This document shows positions 36,702 through 44,321 of a stretch of DNA of 64,000 nucleotides, in pieces; position 1 is the stretch's first letter, and every line of letters begins with the position of its first letter. The notes beneath the pieces were generated by a model that was not told where the DNA came from, did not search any database, and saw nothing but the letters and a program-made list of their open reading frames with translations. This DNA is from Fluviicoccus keumensis (GTDB lineage Bacteria; Pseudomonadota; Gammaproteobacteria; Pseudomonadales; Moraxellaceae), in NCBI RefSeq assembly GCF_004217445.1, contig NZ_SHKX01000014.1:1-64000 (forward strand), written 5' to 3'. The position numbers were made by a program, and so were the translations under genes.

Positions 36702-36728
36702 AAAAGGGCGCCGCAAGGCGCCCTTTTT
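36702..36728 (+). terminator. Rho-independent terminator of rpoD
   Basis: A 7-bp perfect stem (36706-36712 with 36717-36723) with loop GCAA is followed by five T; four A on the other side let it also serve the convergent YiaA-like gene. It starts 4 nt past the rpoD stop codon. Confidence 0.92.
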
Positions 36729-36736
36729 CATGATGC

Positions 36737-37024
36737 TTATTGCGCCCCGTTCATCTCGAATTCCTTGAGGATCTTCTCCGTCTTCGCATTCGAAATCTTG
36801 TGGATCAGCTTTTGCGCCTCGTGCTGGTCACGCAGGGTTTTCGACATGGTGATGGTCGAGCCGACGGTGAACAGCGAGCCCATCATCAGGTAGCCTTTCA
36901 TCCAGATATCCACCGGCAGCATGAAGATGCCGAAGCCCAATGCCCCCACCGAAATCGCAAAACAGACTTTCACGAAGAAAATCCACGATGCCGAGTCCTG
37001 CTGGATGTTTTGTTCGCTGATCAT
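36737..37024 (-). CDS. YiaA/YiaB-family two-helix inner-membrane protein
   Basis: 95 residues from ATG 37024, with AGGA about 12 nt upstream; the longer frame to 37075 lacks a better start. Two membrane helices (WIFFVKVCFAISVGALGFGIF and MKGYLMMGSLFTVGSTIT regions) are followed by SKTLRDQHEAQKLIHKI, the RD-containing pattern of the YiaAB two-helix domain. The tail is charged and cytoplasmic. The function of this family is unknown. It is convergent with rpoD and shares its terminator. Confidence 0.82.
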   Translation of the reverse strand: MISEQNIQQDSASWIFFVKVCFAISVGALGFGIFMLPVDIWMKGYLMMGSLFTVGSTITMSKTLRDQHEAQKLIHKISNAKTEKILKEFEMNGAQ

Positions 37025-37240
37025 GATACGGTTCCTGCCTTCGGGTTTGACGCCGCCGGTACGCCCGACGGTCATTGCTACCCCATGAAATGCGGCTTCC
37101 GTGCCAAATAAACAGCCGAAAAAAAGCTTACCCTATCAAATACTTGCACCAAGCCTGATGACAACCGCTCCGGAATGGTCTACATAATGTGCCGGTAAGG
37201 CTTCAGGAAATGTCGGCCTGTCATAACACGGAGCAAGCAC

Positions 37241-38779
37241 ATGGGATCATTGTTTCCCGCCGCCGCGCTGGCGCGGGCGCGCGCCATTGGCGATCTGGGC
37301 TATGCCAACCCGTTCAGCGAAGAACGCATCCGGCTGGAGCGGCTGATCCTGGGCGACCAGGCCCCGGCGCATGACGTCTGGATCATGGAACCGGGCCAAC
37401 GCGACGCCAGTCCGCATCTGGCGGCGCTGACCCGCGCTGGCGAGGACTGCATCGCCGCCGCCCTGGCGCGCCGCGCCACGCTGACGGACATTGACGCCGA
37501 TTCCTGGCGCCTCTATGGCGATGTCGCGATGTACGTGCTGTATTACCGGGTGGAAAACCCCTTCTTCAAGATACTGATCCATCCTGACAGCAGCAGTCAG
37601 CGCATGCCGTTCTGGAGCGGCTTCCGGGATGACTGGCGGCAACTGATCGGCGCCACGCCGCTGGCGGATGATCCGCAATTCGCGCCCGAACACTTGTTTG
37701 CCCTCTGCTTCCAGATCCGGCGCGCCTTCCATTTCACCTATCGCGCCATTTTCGGCACCACCCGGCTCTCGGCACAACTGCGCGCGGATATCTGGGATTC
37801 CATCTTCACCCACGACCTGCGGCGCTACCGGCAGGGGCTGTTCCGGCGCATGTACGAGATCTCGACTCTGGTGCTGGGGCCGTCGGGTACCGGTAAGGAG
37901 CTGGTGGCGCAGGCGATCGGACTGTCTCGCTATATCCCCTTCAACGCCTCCAATGGCCGCTTTGAAGCCGATTACCGCCACTGCCACCAGCCGGTGCATC
38001 TGGCCGCGCTGCCCGCCACCTTGCTGGAAAGCGAGCTGTTCGGCCATCGCAAGGGGGCCTATACCGGCGCGATCAGTGACCGCCTTGGCTATCTGGAAAC
38101 GCGACATGCGGCGCAGACCGTGTTTCTCGATGAAGTCGGTGAGTTGCCGCCGGAAATCCAGGTCAAGCTGCTGCGCGTGCTGCAAAGCCGTACCTTCCAA
38201 CGACTGGGCGACAACGAAACCCGGGAATTCCACGGCAAGATCGTTTCCGCCACCCACCGCGACCTGGGCGAAGCGATGCGTCAGGGCACCTTCCGTGAGG
38301 ATCTCTATTACCGGCTGTGTTCCGACCAGATCCGTACGCCGTCGCTGGCGATGCAGTTGCAGGAAAAACCCGAGGAACTGGAACACCTGCTGCAATCGGT
38401 GAGCTTGCGCTTGCTGGAGCCGGAAGCTGCCTCCGGGCTGGCCGCGGAAGCCTCGGCGTGGATCCGCCGGCATCTGCCCGAGCATGGCTGGCCGGGTAAC
38501 ATGCGCGAGCTGGAACAATGCGTGCGCAGCATCCTGGTACGGGGACGCTATTCGCCCCCGGCCTCGCCAAGACGGACGACGACGGTGATGGAACAATGGC
38601 TGGAAGAGGTTCGGACCGGCGCGCTGGATCATGAAACCATGACCGGCCGCTACTATGCCCTGGTCTACGCCGGTTGCGGCAGCTACGAAGCCGCCGCCCG
38701 GAAACTGGGCACCGACTGGCGCACGGTCAAGACGCGGCTGGACAAAGCCTTTCTGGATTCACTGGGCGACGGCGGCTGA
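37241..38779 (+). CDS. Sigma-54-dependent AAA+ transcription activator with unrecognised N-terminal domain
   Basis: 512 residues. The central AAA+ domain has Walker A GPSGTGKE (about 213-220), the sigma-54-contacting loop as GAYTGA (about 272), Walker B VFLDEVGELPPE and the arginine-finger stretch FREDLYYRL. The C-terminal Fis-type helix-turn-helix reads GSYEAAARKLGTDWRTVKTRL. Residues 1-205 are neither a receiver nor an obvious PAS or GAF domain; they hold aromatic-rich stretches (YVLYYRVENPFFKILIHP, MPFWSGFRDDW). A possible promoter (ATGACA, 17 bp, TACATA) ends at 37186. The gene ends inside the convergent hydrolase gene (21-bp overlap). Targets are unknown. Confidence 0.9.
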   Translation: MGSLFPAAALARARAIGDLGYANPFSEERIRLERLILGDQAPAHDVWIMEPGQRDASPHLAALTRAGEDCIAAALARRATLTDIDADSWRLYGDVAMYVLYYRVENPFFKILIHPDSSSQRMPFWSGFRDDWRQLIGATPLADDPQFAPEHLFALCFQIRRAFHFTYRAIFGTTRLSAQLRADIWDSIFTHDLRRYRQGLFRRMYEISTLVLGPSGTGKELVAQAIGLSRYIPFNASNGRFEADYRHCHQPVHLAALPATLLESELFGHRKGAYTGAISDRLGYLETRHAAQTVFLDEVGELPPEIQVKLLRVLQSRTFQRLGDNETREFHGKIVSATHRDLGEAMRQGTFREDLYYRLCSDQIRTPSLAMQLQEKPEELEHLLQSVSLRLLEPEAASGLAAEASAWIRRHLPEHGWPGNMRELEQCVRSILVRGRYSPPASPRRTTTVMEQWLEEVRTGALDHETMTGRYYALVYAGCGSYEAAARKLGTDWRTVKTRLDKAFLDSLGDGG

Positions 38780-39625
38780 GTCCAGAAAGGAGAGAATGGC
38801 AGACGCCACGGCGTCCACATCGCCGTCCAGATGCAAATGGTGCCCGCCCGACAGGCGTACCACCTGCAAATGGCGATGCGCGCGGATACGGGCGGCGTAA
38901 TCGTCCTGATTGAAGGGAATCCCCTGCTCTGCCGCCACCAGCAGGGTCGGAGCCTCGATCGCCGCCAGGTACTGCCGCACCTGCGCTTCGGTCAGCCGGA
39001 TCGGCGAGTCCAGCCGCAGGCGGCGATCGGTACGCCAGACATAGCCGCCGGGCACGGCTTCGACACCGCGCTCGCACAGCGCCCGCGCCGCCGCCTCGCT
39101 GACCGGCACCAGCCCCTGCATACGCGCCCGCACGGCTAGCGCCATGTCGGCGATCACGCGCGGCGGCTGGTCAAAGGTCTTTTTCTGCAACAACGCCCCG
39201 CGCAGGATGGCCGGAGCCGCTTCCGGCGTACCGGTGAACGGTCCGAAGCCTTCGATCAGCACCAGCTTGCGCAGGCGTTCCGGCAGGGCGGCGGCGAACA
39301 GCGTCGACACCCCTGCTCCCATCGAGTGCCCCATCAGTGTGAATTGTTCCCAACCCAGTTGGTCCGCCACCGCCAGCACGTCATCGACATGATCCACGAA
39401 ATGGTAGCGGATGCCGGGCGGACGGTGATCGCTGAGGCCGTGACCGGCGAAATCGAGGGCGACAATGTGATAGCGGTCCAGCAGCGGCGCCAGCCGGTCA
39501 AAGGTGGCGGCATTGTCCAGCCAGCCATGCAGGGCCAGCAATGGCGGCAGCGACGGATCATGCCAGCAACGGGCCGCCATGCGCCGCCCCTGCACCTCGA
39601 ACGTGCGCTCGACCGGCTGCGCCAT
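38759..39625 (-). CDS. Alpha/beta hydrolase
   Basis: 288 residues, no signal peptide. The fold shows LLALHGWLDNAATFD (oxyanion region), DFAGHGLSD, the nucleophile elbow GHSMGAG (Ser near residue 99) and a late catalytic His in LSGGHHLHLDGD. It resembles serine hydrolase-like and epoxide-hydrolase-like enzymes; the substrate is unknown. Its start overlaps the SRPBCC gene stop by 1 nt (TGATG), so the two are coupled. It closes the minus-strand START-SPFH-NfeD block and overlaps the convergent sigma-54 activator by 21 bp. Confidence 0.88.
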   Translation of the reverse strand: MAQPVERTFEVQGRRMAARCWHDPSLPPLLALHGWLDNAATFDRLAPLLDRYHIVALDFAGHGLSDHRPPGIRYHFVDHVDDVLAVADQLGWEQFTLMGHSMGAGVSTLFAAALPERLRKLVLIEGFGPFTGTPEAAPAILRGALLQKKTFDQPPRVIADMALAVRARMQGLVPVSEAAARALCERGVEAVPGGYVWRTDRRLRLDSPIRLTEAQVRQYLAAIEAPTLLVAAEQGIPFNQDDYAARIRAHRHLQVVRLSGGHHLHLDGDVDAVASAILSFLDSAAVAQ

Positions 39626-40059
39626 CAGATCGACATCCGCGCCAGCTTCTTCAACCCGCGGCGGATACCCTGCGCCAGACCCACCTTCAGCACCGGCCCG
39701 ATCAGCGGCAGCGCACCCCGGAAGACGATGGTGTAATGCAGGCGGGTGCCGCCCTCATGCGGCTCGAAACGCATCACGCCCAGATGGTCGCTGATCGGCG
39801 ACATGGCGCTGGTGATGGTGTATTCGATGTGCTCGTCGGGAATATAGACTGTTACCATCTCTTCCACCGGCGGCAGCGGAAACGAGGACAGGCGGCGCAC
39901 CGAGCCGACACCGTTCAGGTAATCCTGGCCGTCGCGGATGCGCTCGACCTTGAACGGGAAGAAAATCGCGCCGAGATTGTTGTGGTCGCCCAGCCAGTTG
40001 AAAATCTTCGCGACCGGTTGCGGGAAGTCCTGGACAATGGAAATGTGCTGTAATTTCAT
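39625..40059 (-). CDS. SRPBCC-family (polyketide cyclase/START-like) cytoplasmic protein
   Basis: 144 residues, the usual length for a single-domain SRPBCC protein, starting after a strong GAGGAGGG site. It opens with the amphipathic HISIVQDFPQPVAKIFNWLGD helix pattern, has GVGSVRRL, a beta stretch (EEMVTVYIPDEHIEYTI) and GGTRLHYTIVFRG, then a long basic C-terminal helix (GIRRGLKKLARM). The fold makes a hydrophobic pocket for a lipid-like ligand. There is no signal peptide, unlike the START proteins in the same block. It is 10 bp downstream of nfeD. Confidence 0.85.
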   Translation of the reverse strand: MKLQHISIVQDFPQPVAKIFNWLGDHNNLGAIFFPFKVERIRDGQDYLNGVGSVRRLSSFPLPPVEEMVTVYIPDEHIEYTITSAMSPISDHLGVMRFEPHEGGTRLHYTIVFRGALPLIGPVLKVGLAQGIRRGLKKLARMSI

Positions 40060-40069
40060 CGCGCCCTCC

Positions 40070-40510
40070 TCAGGCTATTTTTTCTATGGTGAGTATCATT
40101 TCATGGACGCCGGTGACGCGGACATGGGTGCCGGCAGGCAGGTCCTCGGCGCAGTTCACCTGCCACCAGCTGTCATCAATATTGACCCGGCCCTGACCGT
40201 TGGTGACCGGCTCGACCAGCACCGACTGGCGACCAACCAGATGCCGGGTGCGGTTGTTCAGGCTGCTGGCGGCGTCATTGGGCGAAGGCTTGACCTTGCG
40301 GCGCATGTGTTTCCACACCGCCAGCGCAACCGCGCCGCCGCTGGCGAAGCACACCCATTGCACATAGGGATCGGCCACCAGCCAGGCGACTACGGCGGTC
40401 GCCAGCGCCGCCGGCGCCAGGCACAGGAAAAACAGGGTGCCGGTCAGCATTTCCACCATCAGCAAGCCGAAGCCGAACGCCAGCCACCACACCCAGGGCT
40501 CATTCCACAT
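40070..40510 (-). CDS. NfeD-family membrane protein
   Basis: 146 residues. Three hydrophobic helices occupy about residues 8-65 (WWLAFGFGLLMVEMLTG, FFLCLAPAALATAVVAWL, VCFASGGAVALAVW). The C-terminal part is the OB-fold domain typical of short NfeD proteins (LVGRQSVLVEPVTNGQGRV, WWQVNCAEDLPAGTHVRV). NfeD proteins work with SPFH proteins encoded next to them, here 4 bp upstream, in membrane-domain or protease-linked complexes. It is the second gene of the classical SPFH-NfeD pair. Confidence 0.93.
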   Translation of the reverse strand: MWNEPWVWWLAFGFGLLMVEMLTGTLFFLCLAPAALATAVVAWLVADPYVQWVCFASGGAVALAVWKHMRRKVKPSPNDAASSLNNRTRHLVGRQSVLVEPVTNGQGRVNIDDSWWQVNCAEDLPAGTHVRVTGVHEMILTIEKIA

Positions 40511-40514
40511 GACC

Positions 40515-41459
40515 TTACTCCCGGACCGGCTGACGGGAGGCTGCCTGCGTCTTGTGGGTCTGCAGGTCTTTCAGCAGGTCGTTGATGCCGCCCAGCGCGC
40601 CAATCACGCCGGAGGCTTCCAGCGGCATCATCACCAGCTTGTTGTTCGGTGCGGCGCCGATGACGCCGAGCGCGTCGATATATTTCTGCGCCACAAAATA
40701 GTTCACGGCATTCAGGTCGCCGCGCGCAATCGCCTCGGACACCACGCGGGTGGCTTCGGCTTCCGCCTGCGCCTGACGCTCACGGGCCTGCGACTCCAGG
40801 AATACCGCTTCCTTCCGCCCTTCCGCCTTCAGGATCTGCGCCTGCTTCTCGCCCTCGGCAGTGAGAATTTCCGCTTGGCGACGACCTTCCGCTTCCAGAA
40901 TCTGGGCGCGCTTGGTGCGCTCGGCCTTCATTTGCGAAGCCATGGCCTCGATCAGGTCATGCGGCGGCGTAATGTCCTTGATTTCAACGCGGGTGATCTT
41001 GATGCCCCAGGGGTTGGTGGCCTGGTCAATAGTGGTCAGCAGTTGGGCGTTGATCTGGTCGCGCTGCGACAGCATGCTGTCCAGCTCCATCGAGCCGATC
41101 ACGGTCCGGATGTTGGTCATGGTCAGGTTGCGGATGGCGTATTCCAGATTGCTGACTTCATAAGCCGCCTTGGCGGCGCTGATCACCTGGTAAAAACAGA
41201 CGGCATCAATGGTGACCATGGCGTTGTCGCGCGAAATCACCTGCTGCGGCGGCACGTCCAGCACCTGCTCCATCATGTTCAGCTTGTGGCCGACCTGTTC
41301 GAAGAACGGCAGCAGAAAATGCAGGCCGGGCGGCAAGGTCTTGGTATAGCGCCCGAAATATTCCACGGTACATTCATAGCCTTGCGGCACCTGTTGCACC
41401 GACTTCCAGGCCAGCACGACAACAAAGCCGACCAACATCATTACCGCGATACCGCCCAT
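40515..41459 (-). CDS. SPFH/stomatin-family membrane protein (QmcA-like)
   Basis: 314 residues from ATG 41459, with AGGGAG about 7 nt upstream. One N-terminal membrane helix (VMMLVGFVVVLAW) is followed by the SPFH domain: VPQGYECTVEYFGRYTKTLPPGLHFLLP, ISRDNAMVTIDAVCFYQV and RDQINAQLLTTIDQATNPWGI. A long Ala/Glu/Arg coiled-coil (ILEAEGRRQAEILTAEGEKQ) precedes the C-terminal tail. Such proteins form large oligomeric cages in the inner membrane and organise lipids and proteases such as FtsH. It pairs with nfeD and lies 130 bp from the START cluster on the same strand. Confidence 0.93.
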   Translation of the reverse strand: MGGIAVMMLVGFVVVLAWKSVQQVPQGYECTVEYFGRYTKTLPPGLHFLLPFFEQVGHKLNMMEQVLDVPPQQVISRDNAMVTIDAVCFYQVISAAKAAYEVSNLEYAIRNLTMTNIRTVIGSMELDSMLSQRDQINAQLLTTIDQATNPWGIKITRVEIKDITPPHDLIEAMASQMKAERTKRAQILEAEGRRQAEILTAEGEKQAQILKAEGRKEAVFLESQARERQAQAEAEATRVVSEAIARGDLNAVNYFVAQKYIDALGVIGAAPNNKLVMMPLEASGVIGALGGINDLLKDLQTHKTQAASRQPVRE

Positions 41460-41588
41460 ATGCTGCTCCCTGAATACCGTGACCGGCAATGAAATAGACC
41501 ACATCCTGAATAATCGGGATACGGGACAGGGTCAAGTGATTTTTGGGGGAATGCGGCAGACCGCGGAGGCCTGCCGGAGATGACGAAC

Positions 41589-42296
41589 TTACTCGGAGAT
41601 GGCGAAGGGCGCCGGGTCGGTAGCTTCGGTGTAGTACGGCAGCTGCACCATGCGCTGCAGCCCGACCATCGACACATACGGCGCGCTGCGCTGCACGAAG
41701 TTGATGGTCCAGGCCGGGATCGTTCCGCCCGGATCAATGTAGCCTTCGGCTTCCAGCTTGGTCTTTTCCTTACCGACCGGCGTGAACTTGATGATCATGT
41801 CCTGCGCCATCACACGCGTCAGGCCGCGCTGCGGCGGCATGAAGTCCGGCGCGGCACGCAGACGGTGGATCATGTAGCCCTTCTTGGCGGTATACGGCTC
41901 GATGTTGACATGAATGATCGAGTCACGATCCGGCACTGTCAGGGGCGCGTTATAGACCTGGTAATAATAATACTCGGTGGATGACACCTTCTTCAGCAAC
42001 CGGGATTCCTTGGTTTCCCAGAACCAGCGCTTGATGTTGTCAACGTCGTAATGGACGCGCGCCACGGCGTCCAGGGAGCCGTCAATAAGCGCTTCAACCT
42101 TGAACGAGCGGATACGCTTGCCGTCTTCCTGCTTGGCCCAGGTCTTGATATTACGGATGTTGTCGCTTCTGACCAGATACCAGTCCTTGTAGGATTTCTC
42201 GACCCGCATGTCCTTCAGGTCGTCATCGGCCGCGTACGCGACCGGGCCGGCGACGCTTAGCAGCGCCAGCATGATGAACGGTATCTTTTTTCGCAT
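41589..42296 (-). CDS. Exported START-domain protein (cluster paralogue 1)
   Basis: 235 residues from ATG 42296. Signal peptide IMLALLSVAGPVAYA. The mature protein is a START lipid-binding fold with the cluster's hallmark blocks: DDDLKDMRVEKSY, RNIKTWAKQEDGKRIRSF, EYYYYQVYNAPLTVPDRDS, PYTAKKGYMIHRL and INFVQRSAPYVSMVGLQRM. By family it binds a hydrophobic ligand, probably phospholipid or fatty acid, in the periplasm. It is the last of three tandem paralogues and the one nearest the SPFH gene. No clear terminator separates it from that gene. Confidence 0.88.
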   Translation of the reverse strand: MRKKIPFIMLALLSVAGPVAYAADDDLKDMRVEKSYKDWYLVRSDNIRNIKTWAKQEDGKRIRSFKVEALIDGSLDAVARVHYDVDNIKRWFWETKESRLLKKVSSTEYYYYQVYNAPLTVPDRDSIIHVNIEPYTAKKGYMIHRLRAAPDFMPPQRGLTRVMAQDMIIKFTPVGKEKTKLEAEGYIDPGGTIPAWTINFVQRSAPYVSMVGLQRMVQLPYYTEATDPAPFAISE

Positions 42297-42442
42297 GGGA
42301 ACTCCACCGGTGCGACTGGGACGCCACACCTTAATCTTTGTTATTGGCCACCCGGCTTTTCAGGCCGCGATCTCCCAAGGCTAGCATAAGCCCCGAATAA
42401 AAGTCGAAGGCGTATCAGGTGAAAACAGCGGTTCCAGTAAAG

Positions 42443-42467
42443 AAAAAGGGCAGTCTTGCGACTGCCC
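42443..42467 (-). terminator. Rho-independent terminator after START paralogue 2
   Basis: GGGCAGT/ACTGCCC forms a 7-bp stem (42448-42454 with 42461-42467) with a 6-nt loop and, on the minus strand, five T. It lies 6 nt after the stop of the second START gene, so paralogue 1 needs its own promoter or read-through. Confidence 0.88.
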
Positions 42468-42473
42468 CGGAGA

Positions 42474-43175
42474 TTACTGCGAGATGGTGAACGGCGACGG
42501 TCCGGAAGGATTGGTGTAGGTTGGCGAATTCGCCATGCGGGTCAAGCCCAGCATGGACACGTAAGGCGCGCGGCGCTGCACGAAGTTGATCGCCCAGACC
42601 GGGGCCAGCCCGCCCGGATCCACATATCCTTCAAACTCCAGCTGGGTGCGGTTCGGCCCCTGAGGAATCAGCTTCACGGTCATTTCCTGTGCGGTCATGC
42701 GCACCAGACCGGGGGTTTGCGGCAGATAATCGGGGACGGCATTGACGCGAATCAGCATATAGCCCTTTTTCGCCGTGTACGGCTCGACAACCGCGTGCAA
42801 GACCGCATCGCGATCCGGCAGGGTCGCGGGCGCATTGTAAACCGCGTAGTAATAGTATTCCGTATTTGAGACTTTTTTCAGCAGCTTCATGTCCTTGGCT
42901 TCGTAGAACCACTTCTTGTAGTTTTCGACATCGAAGTGGATACGCGCCATGGTTTCCAGCGAAGCGTCAAACTGTGCCTCACCCTTGAAGGAACGGATAC
43001 GCTTGCCGTCTTCCTGCTTGCCGTAGGTCTTGATATTGCGGATCGCGTCGTTCCGGATCAGTTCCCAATCGCCTTTGTCGCGGGAAGCGCGAAGCTCGCG
43101 GAGGTCATCATCGGACGCCAGGGCCGGTTGGATCAGCGCCACGGCAATGCCCGCCATCGCCAGTATTTTTTTCAT
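42474..43175 (-). CDS. Exported START-domain protein (cluster paralogue 2)
   Basis: 233 residues, after GAGAGGA about 9 nt upstream. Signal peptide LAMAGIAVALIQPALA. It shares the cluster blocks RNIKTYGKQEDGKRIRSF, EYYYYAVYNAPATLPDRDA, PYTAKKGYMLIRVNAVPDY and INFVQRRAPYVSMLGLTRM. The predicted fold is a periplasmic lipid-binding START domain. It has its own terminator directly downstream and a 235-bp gap upstream with the terminator of paralogue 3, so it is probably transcribed alone. Confidence 0.88.
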   Translation of the reverse strand: MKKILAMAGIAVALIQPALASDDDLRELRASRDKGDWELIRNDAIRNIKTYGKQEDGKRIRSFKGEAQFDASLETMARIHFDVENYKKWFYEAKDMKLLKKVSNTEYYYYAVYNAPATLPDRDAVLHAVVEPYTAKKGYMLIRVNAVPDYLPQTPGLVRMTAQEMTVKLIPQGPNRTQLEFEGYVDPGGLAPVWAINFVQRRAPYVSMLGLTRMANSPTYTNPSGPSPFTISQ

Positions 43176-43353
43176 GAAATTGAATTCCTCTCGTCAGGAT
43201 TGGGATTAGTCAGGTGGCGCTACATTCAACGCAACCCGTGCTGCCGTCCATGACTCTTTTGACGCGTCTCGCCGCGCCAAAGCCAATCCCTGTTGTTGCC
43301 TGATATTTAATGTGGATATTCGCTAAAAGCAAGCCCGATTGTCATTCCGCCGG

Positions 43354-43391
43354 AAAAACAAAGCCGGGACCCTCGGGCCCCGGCTTTGTTT
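43354..43391 (-). terminator. Rho-independent terminator after START paralogue 3
   Basis: A 13-bp perfect stem (43356-43368 with 43379-43391) with a 10-nt loop is followed on the minus strand by a T tract. It lies about 20 nt past the stop of paralogue 3. It is the strongest terminator in the window. Confidence 0.92.
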
Positions 43392-43410
43392 GTGGAAACA
43401 CGTCTGCGGA

Positions 43411-44115
43411 TTATTCGGAAATCGCAAAGGGTGAAGGATCACCGTCGCGGAACGACGTGGTCGCCACCATGCGCTGCAAACCGAGCATGGTGGTGTACGG
43501 CGCATTGCGCTGAATGAAATTCATGGCCCAGGTCGGCACCATGCCGCCCGGATCAACAAAGCCCTCGGCTTCCAGATGCGTCTTGTCGCGCGTCACCGGC
43601 GTGAAGCGAATATTGATGTCCTGAGCCTGCACGCGCACCAGGTTGGGCTTGGGCGGCATGAACTCCGGCACGGCGTTGACCTTGATTTCCATGTATCCCT
43701 TCTTGGGGGAATACGGTTCGACCACGGCGTGCAGGATGGCGTCACGGTCCGGCGTGGACACCGGGGCGTTGTAGGACATGTAGTAGTAGTATTCGCGGTC
43801 GGAAACCTTCTTCAACAGACGCGAGTCCGTGGTTTCCCAGTACCAGCGCTTGATATTGTCAATGTCGAAATGGACGCGCGCCACTTTTTCCATGGAGCCT
43901 TCGATCACCGCATCAATCTTGAAATGGATGCGCTTGCCGTCTTCATTCTGCTTGATGTAGGTTTTGATGTTCCGGGTCGCGTCGTTCTTCACCAGTTGCC
44001 ACTCGTTGCGGGTGGCCTCAGGACGAATTTCCTTGAGATCATTATCCACCGCCCAAACTGTCGGCGCGGTTACCGCTGTCGCCATTACCAGGCACAAGCC
44101 AGTCAAAAACTTCAT
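43411..44115 (-). CDS. Exported START-domain protein (cluster paralogue 3)
   Basis: 234 residues from ATG 44115, with AGGGGG about 7 nt upstream; the longer frame to 44157 is rejected because it would bury the signal peptide (LCLVMATAVTAPTVWA). Shared blocks are NDLKEIRPEATRNEW, RNIKTYIKQNEDGKRIHF, EYYYYMSYNAPVSTPDRDA, PYSPKKGYMEIKVNAVPEF and MNFIQRNAPYTTMLGLQRM. It is a periplasmic START-type lipid-binding protein. The ordered differences between the three copies suggest old duplications under divergent selection rather than recent copies. Confidence 0.88.
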   Translation of the reverse strand: MKFLTGLCLVMATAVTAPTVWAVDNDLKEIRPEATRNEWQLVKNDATRNIKTYIKQNEDGKRIHFKIDAVIEGSMEKVARVHFDIDNIKRWYWETTDSRLLKKVSDREYYYYMSYNAPVSTPDRDAILHAVVEPYSPKKGYMEIKVNAVPEFMPPKPNLVRVQAQDINIRFTPVTRDKTHLEAEGFVDPGGMVPTWAMNFIQRNAPYTTMLGLQRMVATTSFRDGDPSPFAISE

Positions 44116-44321
44116 CACAACCCCCTGCGCACATTGCGCCAGTCCAAAACAGAACACCCCAAAAGCCGGACAACCGGCAAAGCGGCCAGAAAAATGAGGA
44201 CTGGCCAGATGTTGACATCATAACTGTTGATGTTCTGTAAACTGCGATCACGATCACACTCTTCGCGTGTGATGACCAGCGTGCTTCATTTGGCGACAAG
44301 CGGCGCAAGTGGCCGCCAGAA

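Noticed and set aside
41544..41576. CGGCAG/CTGCCG inverted repeat after START paralogue 1, considered as a terminator
   Set aside because: The long loop and absence of a T tract make termination unlikely.
44253..44273. Hairpin ATCACAC/GTGTGAT downstream of the START cluster promoter region, considered as a terminator
   Set aside because: No T tract follows on either strand. It could be an operator, but there is no support.
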